Shown: positions 58,072 through 64,000 of the stretch, in pieces | Position numbering within the stretch: position 1 is the stretch's first letter | Layout: every line of letters starts with the position of its first letter | Assembly: GCF_946479275.1 (NCBI RefSeq) | Contig: NZ_CAMLFE010000003.1 | Location: forward strand, 62,001 to 126,000 | Direction: 5' to 3' | DNA from: an uncultured Bartonella sp. | GTDB taxonomy: Bacteria > Pseudomonadota > Alphaproteobacteria > Rhizobiales > Rhizobiaceae | DNA: 64,000 nt | The notes under the pieces: generated by a model | The model's database searches: none | The model's input: the letters and a program-made list of their open reading frames with translations, nothing else | What the model was told of the DNA's origin: nothing | Made by a program: the position numbers and the translations under genes

Positions 58072-59409
58072 TCAATTCGTGTGGTGCAGGCATTCCAGAA
58101 ATTCGATCGGCTCGCCGGTCGATGGTGTTACAATTTCACCCTGCCACATGACAGTTTTCCCACGAATGATCGTGCCAACCGGCCATCCCTTGACCTTCTT
58201 GCCATCATAAGGTGTCCAACCGGCTTTCGATCCGATTTGTTCGTTGCGGATAATTTCTTCACGTTTCAAATCGACAATTGTGAGATCAGCGTCATAGCCG
58301 GCGGCAATGCGGCCCTTGCGACTGATGCCGAAAACACGATTGGGGCCATGGGAGGTGAGATCGACAAAGCGTTCCAGCGAAAGCCTGCCAGCGTTGACAT
58401 GGTCAAGCATAATGGCAGCTGTGGTCTGGACACCGGTCATGCCGGAAGGAGAAGCCGGATAGGTTTTCAGTTTTTCTTCCAATGTGTGTGGTGCATGGTC
58501 GGAACCGAGAACGTCAATAATGCCTTGTCTGACACCATACCATATGCCGGCACGATGGCGGCTTTCACGGATTGGCGGGTTCATCTGGATGAGTGTACCA
58601 AGGCGGGCATAATCATCCGCTGTCAAAGTCAAATGATGTTGCGTTGCTTCCAGAGTGGCGACATCCTTATGATCTTTGAGAAACTCGATTTCTTCGGCTG
58701 TTGAAACATGGAGAACGTGAATGCGTGCACCGGTTTTATGGGCAATTTTCACAAGCCTTTTTGTGCAACGAAGTGCTGCTTCCACGTCACGCCAAACCGG
58801 ATGGGACGTCGGGTCACCTTCAACACGCAAATGTTTGCGTTCGTTAAGACGCGCCTCATCTTCGGAGTGGAATGCCGCCCGCCGGCGGGTGTGTTTCAGG
58901 ATTTCGGTAACGCCTTCATCATCGGCAACCAGCAGATTACCAGTTGATGACCCCATAAATACCTTGATGCCGGCAGCACCGGGCAAACGTTCGAGTTCGC
59001 CTACATCACGGGCATTTTCATGTGTTCCACCGACCCAGAAAGCGAAGTCGCAATGCATCCGGTGATAGCCGCGTTTCACTTTGTCGGCGAGAGCCGCTTC
59101 ACTGGTTGTCAATGGATTGGTATTCGGCATTTCAAAGACCGACGTCACTCCGCCCAATACGGCAGAACGTGAACCGGTTTCAAGATCTTCTTTATATTCG
59201 CCACCGGGTTCGCGAAAATGCACCTGACTATCAATTATTCCAGGCAGAATATGAAGTCCCTTGCAGTCAACCGTTTCACCAGCCGAACAAGCCGATAGAT
59301 CACCTATTTCAGCAATGCGTCCATCAACAACGCCAATGTCCCTTTGACCGATACCGTCATGATTGACAACTGTTCCACCGTTAAAAATCTTATCAAATGT
59401 TCTCGACAT
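58072..59409 (-). CDS. pyrC: Dihydroorotase-family amidohydrolase
   Basis: A 445-residue cyclic amidohydrolase annotated as dihydroorotase in related genomes. The usual first zinc motif HxH reads QVH here (DSQVHFREPG), with the following arginine kept. Further metal-site segments are GIKVFMGSSTG (expected carbamate lysine), HVLHVS, EATQHHLTL and the catalytic DVLGSDHAPH. Missing the first histidine, it may be a metal-poor or diverged member; activity on dihydroorotate is not certain. ATG 59409 has AAGGAG eight bases upstream. Confidence 0.85.
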   Translation of the reverse strand: MSRTFDKIFNGGTVVNHDGIGQRDIGVVDGRIAEIGDLSACSAGETVDCKGLHILPGIIDSQVHFREPGGEYKEDLETGSRSAVLGGVTSVFEMPNTNPLTTSEAALADKVKRGYHRMHCDFAFWVGGTHENARDVGELERLPGAAGIKVFMGSSTGNLLVADDEGVTEILKHTRRRAAFHSEDEARLNERKHLRVEGDPTSHPVWRDVEAALRCTKRLVKIAHKTGARIHVLHVSTAEEIEFLKDHKDVATLEATQHHLTLTADDYARLGTLIQMNPPIRESRHRAGIWYGVRQGIIDVLGSDHAPHTLEEKLKTYPASPSGMTGVQTTAAIMLDHVNAGRLSLERFVDLTSHGPNRVFGISRKGRIAAGYDADLTIVDLKREEIIRNEQIGSKAGWTPYDGKKVKGWPVGTIIRGKTVMWQGEIVTPSTGEPIEFLECLHHTN

Positions 59410-59474
59410 TACTTTTGCTCCTTGCAGCCCATAACTATACCGATTACGTAAATGCGAGAAGAAAGGCAAGGAAA

Positions 59475-60350
59475 ATGGTCGAAAGTCACTGCTCGCTCAC
59501 CCTCGAAAACCGCCGCATATTGACAATTACAGGCGAAGATAGAACGCATTTTCTGGAACGGTTGATCACCACCGATGTTGAAAAAATAGGTTCCGGAGAA
59601 ATGTTGCCCGGTGCGCTGCTTTCGCCGCAAGGGAAGGTGATTTTTGATTTTTTGATCGGCCGCATTGACGATGGTTTTATCATTGATATTTCGGCCGACC
59701 TTGCCGACAGTTTTAAAAAACGCCTAAGCCTTTATCGTTTGCGGTCAAAAGTCGAAATTAGTGAGTCTCCTGAATCGGTTATAGGGATTTCTTGGCAAAG
59801 TGATTCACTTACTTCAGAAAGTGATTCAAGTTTTGCTGATAAACGGTTTCCAGCACAAGAAAAAGTCACCCGCTTTTACGGGAAAAACATGACCGCCCTC
59901 CCCTTTTCGCAAAACTCCTCCGATCAGTGGGATCTTCTGCGCATAAAATATGCAATTGCCGAGAGTGGAAAAGATTTTAAACTTGGCGATGTATTTCCGC
60001 ACGATATCAATTTTGATCAAACCGGTGCCATTTCCTATAATAAAGGATGTTATATCGGTCAGGAAGTAGTTTCCCGTATGCACCATAGAGGCACTATCCG
60101 CCGCAGGATGTTGGTCGTCGAAGGCGAAGACAATCTACCTGCGACAGGCTCTATCGAATGCGAAGGAAAAACCGTTGGCAATCTTGGTACAGTCATCGGA
60201 AAACATGCCTCGGCAATTGTGCGGATTGACAAGGTAAAGGCCGGCATTGACAAAAACATTCCTTTTTTCGTGGAAAATGTGCCGGTCACTCTGACAATTG
60301 CACCCGATATGAATTACGGTTTTCCGGAAGATGTGTCGGAAGGTGAATAA
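59475..60350 (+). CDS. YgfZ/GcvT-like tetrahydrofolate-binding protein
   Basis: A 291-residue YgfZ-family protein that helps build or repair Fe-S clusters with tetrahydrofolate. The family motif KGCYIGQE is at 190-197, Cys192 being the conserved residue. The N-terminal RTHFLERLITTDVE is typical. ATG 59475 is used although the frame opens earlier. It is divergent from the dihydroorotase-like gene, with 65 bases between starts, and its stop touches the HD gene. Confidence 0.87.
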   Translation: MVESHCSLTLENRRILTITGEDRTHFLERLITTDVEKIGSGEMLPGALLSPQGKVIFDFLIGRIDDGFIIDISADLADSFKKRLSLYRLRSKVEISESPESVIGISWQSDSLTSESDSSFADKRFPAQEKVTRFYGKNMTALPFSQNSSDQWDLLRIKYAIAESGKDFKLGDVFPHDINFDQTGAISYNKGCYIGQEVVSRMHHRGTIRRRMLVVEGEDNLPATGSIECEGKTVGNLGTVIGKHASAIVRIDKVKAGIDKNIPFFVENVPVTLTIAPDMNYGFPEDVSEGE

Positions 60351-60971
60351 ATGGCTGATGCCGAAATAACAAGGACAGGAGAAGCACGTGCCTGGCAACG
60401 TATGTTGTCGGGACGCCGGCTTGACCTCATAAATCCATCTCCTCTCGATGTCGAAATAACCGACATTGCTCATGGTCTTGCGCGTGTTGCCCGCTGGAAT
60501 GGTCAGACAAAAGGCGAATATGCCTATTCGGTTGCTCAACATTCTTTACTGGTCGAGAAACTCTACCGTCGCTTGTTTCCTGATGCCAAGGCTGATGAAA
60601 AACAACTCGCCCTTCTCCATGACGCGCCAGAATATGTTATTGGTGACATGATTTCACCCTTCAAAGCTGTTATGGGCGGCAGCTATGAAATGATTGAAAA
60701 AAGGCTCGAAGATGCAATCCGTATCCGCTTCGGCCTGCCGACCGAACTTCGGGTAAAAATTGTCAAACAGTTGAAACAAGCCGATCGAATAGCGGCGTAT
60801 TTTGAAGCAAGCACTCTTGCCGGTTTCAGCAAAGCAGAAGCAATCCGTTATTTTGGCGAACCGGAAACGATAACCCCACAAGGACTTGATCTCATTGCGC
60901 GACCGACACCACAAATTGAAGGTGCGTTTTTGGCTCGTTTCAATTCTATAGAACAAGAAAGAGCACATTGA
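60351..60971 (+). CDS. HD-domain phosphohydrolase (YfbR-like)
   Basis: A 206-residue HD protein. His64 (AQHSLLV), His90-Asp91 (LLHDAPEYVIGD) and Asp145 (KQADRIAAY) form the metal site. The size and the early RVARWNGQT agree with YfbR-type 5'-deoxynucleotidases. It starts directly after the ygfZ-like stop and ends one base into the next gene (TGATG). Confidence 0.85.
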   Translation: MADAEITRTGEARAWQRMLSGRRLDLINPSPLDVEITDIAHGLARVARWNGQTKGEYAYSVAQHSLLVEKLYRRLFPDAKADEKQLALLHDAPEYVIGDMISPFKAVMGGSYEMIEKRLEDAIRIRFGLPTELRVKIVKQLKQADRIAAYFEASTLAGFSKAEAIRYFGEPETITPQGLDLIARPTPQIEGAFLARFNSIEQERAH

Positions 60972-61486
60972 TGGCCTACCTTATTGTTTCCCCTCTCTCG
61001 AAACTCGCCGAGACTGCAATGCGCTATCAACCGCGGGAACTCATTACTTTGATGAACAAGGGTACGCCTATGGAACGCCCGACTGTGATTAAAGAAAATT
61101 GTCATTATTTTCTTGAATTCAATGACATTAACAAGCCTCAGGAAGGCCTTGTTGCACCGAGTGAAACCGAAATTTATAAAATTCTTGAAATCGCAAAAAA
61201 CTGGAACCGTTCCCATCCTCTCCTAATAAACTGCTATATGGGGATTTCACGCTCGACTGCAGCAGCTTTTGTCATTGCTTGCGCTCTTGAACGGGAAAAA
61301 AGTGAAGCCGCAATTGCCCGACTTTTGAGGAAAAACTCGCCAACTGCCACACCTAACAAATTAATGGTCGAACTTGCCGATAAAATCCTCGATCGTGGCG
61401 GACGTATGAGTTCTGCTATTGCGGAAATCGGCCGTGGTGCCGAAGCATTTGAAGGAACGCCTTTTATCCTACCCGTCGAGGCTTAG
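60971..61486 (+). CDS. Cys-based (tyrosine-type) phosphatase-like protein
   Basis: A 171-residue protein with the P-loop C-x5-R of protein tyrosine and dual-specificity phosphatases: Cys88 and Arg94 in INCYMGISRSTAAAF. Asp52 (LEFNDI) is a candidate general acid. The fold is compact with no membrane segment. Substrate could be a phosphoprotein or a small phosphate ester. It is the third gene of a tightly packed operon with the YgfZ-like and HD genes. Confidence 0.82.
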   Translation: MAYLIVSPLSKLAETAMRYQPRELITLMNKGTPMERPTVIKENCHYFLEFNDINKPQEGLVAPSETEIYKILEIAKNWNRSHPLLINCYMGISRSTAAAFVIACALEREKSEAAIARLLRKNSPTATPNKLMVELADKILDRGGRMSSAIAEIGRGAEAFEGTPFILPVEA

Positions 61487-61558
61487 GCGCTCGGGATGAG
61501 CAATATATCCTTCAAAATTCGCTGTTTTCACGCTTACCGTTATCAATAGAAAAGTTAA

Positions 61559-62380
61559 TTATTCGTCGGGCTTTGAATAAGTCTCGTTTTCCCCTGGAAA
61601 TGAACGTGTTTTCACGTCGTTTGCATAATGTTTGATAGCTTCGGCGGTTTGCTCTTCAACATTGGAATAACGGCGAACAAACTTCGGCACGACGTCGCCA
61701 AAGCCAAGCATGTCTTCTGTCACAAGAAGTTGCCCGTCACATTGGTTGGAAGCCCCTATTCCAATCGTCGGGACAAACAGATCGCGTGTGATTTTTGCCG
61801 CCAGAGGTTCGACCACACCTTCAACAACAATAGCAAAAGCTCCGGCTTCGGCAATGGCTGATGCATCACCTTCAATACGTGGCCAGTCACTTTGATGACA
61901 GCCTTGAATTTTAAATCCGCCGAGGCTTCTTACCGATTGTTCCATCAAGCCGACATGCCCCATGACAGGGATTCCGCGACGTGATAAAAAGCGCACCGTC
62001 TTTGCCATTTCGGCGCCGCCCTCAATTTTGACTGCACCACAACCGGTCTCGGCGAGGATGCGAGAAGCATTTGAAAAAGCGTGCTCGGGACTTTTTTCGT
62101 AAGAACCAAACGGCATATCAACAACCACAAGAGCATGCTTCGAACCACGCATCACCGCTTGTCCGTGGAGGATCATCATATCGACAGTGACTGGCAAAGT
62201 TGTTTCAAAACCATAAACCACTGTCCCCACGCTATCACCCACAAGCAAAAAATCACAATAGGGATCGGCAATGCGTGCGCCAAAGACCGAATAGGCAGTC
62301 AACGAAACAATTGGTTCGCCACCTTTTTTCGCCCTGATTTCCGGTACTGTTACTCGCGTTTCCTTATTGCAGTTGTTCAC
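61559..62380 (-). CDS. panB: 3-methyl-2-oxobutanoate hydroxymethyltransferase
   Basis: A 273-residue PanB, the first step of pantothenate synthesis. Family motifs: [28 protein letters not shown] and [10 protein letters not shown], with the metal-binding aspartates; the later [14 protein letters not shown] is also standard. Translation starts at GTG 62380, as no ATG is placed well. No panC is beside it in this window. The gene converges on the phosphatase gene. Confidence 0.96.
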   Translation of the reverse strand: MNNCNKETRVTVPEIRAKKGGEPIVSLTAYSVFGARIADPYCDFLLVGDSVGTVVYGFETTLPVTVDMMILHGQAVMRGSKHALVVVDMPFGSYEKSPEHAFSNASRILAETGCGAVKIEGGAEMAKTVRFLSRRGIPVMGHVGLMEQSVRSLGGFKIQGCHQSDWPRIEGDASAIAEAGAFAIVVEGVVEPLAAKITRDLFVPTIGIGASNQCDGQLLVTEDMLGFGDVVPKFVRRYSNVEEQTAEAIKHYANDVKTRSFPGENETYSKPDE

Positions 62381-63315
62381 TCTTCGTCACCCTTTTTGAA
62401 TGGACTATCGCTGTATAAATCTGACAGAAGCAAAACGCTTGGTCAACGAGGCTATAACAGGCTTTTCAATACGATCTTCTTTGTTTTTCCGCGTCGGGGC
62501 GAAAAAAATTGAATTTTTAAAACTAATGATTGTTCACGGTGACGATTGACTGGAATTATAGGATGAATGTCTCTATTTTTTTACTCTATTGAATCTCTCC
62601 TGCCTTTTAAACGACCTTTATTATTTCAAAAACATTTGCTACGTACCCGTCCGTTTGAATGGGTCTCAATTGACTGTTTTGAAAAGTAAGACTGACAGTT
62701 TCGTCGATTTGCTGAAAAAATCAACTGCGCCTGCCGGAAAGAAAAGCCAATGTCTCGGTCATAGGTGAATATCACCGCCCCTGTCACATCCTTTCTGGCA
62801 CAAAAAAATAAAATTTGAGTATTGGTTATAAAAGCTTTGCCGACAATTGTTTTCTAGTCGGATAATGAAAATGCGATTTTTCATGTGACGGACCGAAGTT
62901 CTGCCGATTTATCTTTTGACGGGATATCCGCAATACCTCCAAAACCGTTATGTTTCCTCACCCTAATTTTTAAAGCTCTATGCAAAAAATCGAATTGAAA
63001 ACACTATTTTCAAACAAGATCGGCCTTTTAAAAAAACGATTGGATAAACCGCATATACTTCGTCCAAAACTGGTAGTTCCGACGCTGTGAGAGTTGCACT
63101 CATACTCTGCGGATAAATTTTCTCCAAGAGATCTCTTTATTCGTCCATTACGATATGAAATCAATCGTAAATCGTGCAATTGCCGATCTTTGTCTTGGAA
63201 TCAAGCTCCGATCGACAGTAAACGCTAGCAATGGCCTTTGAGTGGCTCCACTGCTAGCGCTTTTTGATGGTTTTGAAATTTGCCAAGATTTTTCTAGCGT
63301 GAACAAAGACGATAT
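62381..63315. other. Gene-free stretch of 0.9 kb
   Basis: This is the longest non-coding stretch in the window. Short open frames exist (for example a 36-codon one at 62980-63090), but none has a ribosome-binding site or recognisable sequence. The region ends in a hairpin at 63223-63265. It could hide an unknown small RNA or a decayed gene. Confidence 0.5.
63223..63265. terminator. Hairpin with T-run downstream of the HbpS-like gene
   Basis: CGCTAGCA (63223-63230) pairs with TGCTAGCG (63252-63259), with a smaller AGTGG/CCACT element inside, and five Ts follow on the plus strand. It could end the minus-strand gene at 63316 or an unknown plus-strand RNA; the T-run favours the plus strand. Confidence 0.55.
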
Positions 63316-63804
63316 CTATTTCGTAGGAACAACGCCGTAACCGGCAACCATTGCTTCTGCGATTTTGACTTCCATTGCGTTTGTCGCACCGCTTACACCA
63401 ACAGCCCCCACAACAACATCGTTATTCGTTACAGGTACACCGCCGCCGAGTGGAACCATATGAGGTGTATTTGCAATAGCAGGTTCATCCCCATTGACGC
63501 GTTGCATATTGACTGACGTTTTCACCCTGAAAAGTGCCGCCGATTTTGCCTTTGCTATTGCAGCATCTACACAACCATAAGGTGCTCGATCCATGCGGTC
63601 GAATGTAATGAGGCTACCACTCGGATCAACAACAGCCATACAGACATTAACTTTCAATGTATCAGCCGACGTATGCCCTTTGGCAATCAGGCTGCGCGCA
63701 TCGTCAAGAGAGAGCATGGATGTCGTATATTCGGCTATTGCGGCTGAAGAAAAGATAGATGCTACAAATGCCAAACAGATTAATTTTCTCGACGTTTTTT
63801 TCAT
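63316..63804 (-). CDS. Exported HbpS/GlcG-like (DUF336) protein
   Basis: A 162-residue protein with a signal peptide (MKKTSRKLICLAFVASIFSS, cleavage near AIAE). The mature part has the DUF336 fold: CMAVVDPSGSLITFDRMDRA, AIAKAKSAALF, and the glycine-rich VPLGGGVPVTN followed by GAVGVSG. Relatives bind haem (HbpS) or are encoded with glycolate genes (GlcG), but no such genes are nearby. ATG 63804 gives a normal signal peptide; ATG 63816 is also possible. Confidence 0.82.
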   Translation of the reverse strand: MKKTSRKLICLAFVASIFSSAAIAEYTTSMLSLDDARSLIAKGHTSADTLKVNVCMAVVDPSGSLITFDRMDRAPYGCVDAAIAKAKSAALFRVKTSVNMQRVNGDEPAIANTPHMVPLGGGVPVTNNDVVVGAVGVSGATNAMEVKIAEAMVAGYGVVPTK

Positions 63805-64000
63805 TGGTTTATCCATTAGAGTGATGTTTATTGTTCATAAGATAATCGGAAAGCAGTTTCTTGCAACAGAAAGCTCGGAAAACGCGACAACTATCATTCA
63901 AAATTTCGGATTATTTATGATGTTTTTTATCAAATTCGAAAAGTGAATTTGTCAATATTTTTTAACTTAAAAATAGATATATTTAATTTGAATATGGATA

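Noticed and set aside
62980-63090. A 36-codon plus-strand frame starting MQKIELKTLF
   Set aside because: There is no ribosome-binding site and no likeness to a known small protein; it is mentioned only inside the gap entry.
62970-63179. A 69-codon minus-strand frame in the gene-free stretch
   Set aside because: No ribosome-binding site and no coherent domain; it looks like chance in a non-coding region.
1-64000. CRISPR arrays, insertion sequences, prophage, toxin-antitoxin or defence genes
   Set aside because: No regularly spaced repeats, transposase or phage-type proteins, or paired small toxin-antitoxin frames were seen; the gene content is core chromosome.

Overview
The window is a 64 kb piece of an alphaproteobacterial chromosome. 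Gene order and protein sequences point to the order Hyphomicrobiales (Rhizobiales), close to Brucella and Bartonella: lptF-lptG-lptD-surA-pdxA-rsmA facing gmk-yicC-mltG-fabF-acpP-fabG-fabD, then rpsF-rpsR-DUF2232-rplI, dnaB-radA-cvpA-purF, and SDR-uvrC-pgsA-moaD-moaE. The DNA is moderately AT-rich and gene-dense, with few pseudogenes. This would fit a Bartonella-like lineage, but the genus cannot be settled from the sequence alone. I see no tRNA, rRNA, prophage, insertion sequence, CRISPR array or toxin-antitoxin pair.

Layout. 1-6.3 kb: a lone molybdopterin oxidoreductase, an EamA exporter, a lipoprotein L,D-transpeptidase, rlmJ, a small secreted protein and a gene-poor stretch holding a headless reading frame. 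6.3-12.3 kb: SDR-uvrC-pgsA-moaD-moaE, a YbaY/META envelope protein and ndk. 12.4-18.6 kb: an ABC-F ATPase, an MHS-type transporter behind a very AT-rich leader with an operator-like palindrome, and the pepA-holC operon with two tiny membrane proteins. 18.9-26.5 kb: a tightly coupled LPS-export and maturation operon (lptF, lptG, lptD, surA-like, pdxA, rsmA). 26.7-34.9 kb (minus strand): gmk, yicC, mltG, fatty-acid synthesis genes and a PAP2 phosphatase. 35.2-45.5 kb (plus): ribosomal proteins, cfa, replisome and repair genes, purF and an SDR. 46-55.5 kb (mostly minus): pssA-psd, an Atm1-like exporter, a LysM protein, a LOG-family hydrolase, RarD, DUF421, cysS and an HMCES/YedK protein. 55.6-64 kb: small secreted proteins, a HAD hydrolase, a dihydroorotase-family protein, a YgfZ/HD/phosphatase operon, panB, a 0.9 kb gene-free stretch and a secreted HbpS/GlcG-like protein.

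How the genes work together. The window is rich in envelope building: phospholipids (pgsA, pssA, psd, cfa, PAP2), LPS transport (LptF/G/D), outer-membrane protein folding (SurA-like), peptidoglycan (MltG, L,D-transpeptidase, LysM) and fatty acids (FabD/G/F, AcpP). The molybdopterin-synthase pair MoaD/MoaE may serve the lone molybdoenzyme at the left edge.

There is no convincing new multi-gene system. The best leads are small: a candidate S6:S18-type RNA element before rpsF, a palindromic operator beside an AT-rich tract before the MHS transporter, an intercistronic hairpin between fabG and acpP whose G-U pair fits the transcribed strand, a 26-codon reading frame with a good ribosome-binding site, a headless gene remnant at about 6 kb, a dihydroorotase with QxH in place of HxH, and a conserved-looking YgfZ/HD/Cys-phosphatase operon.
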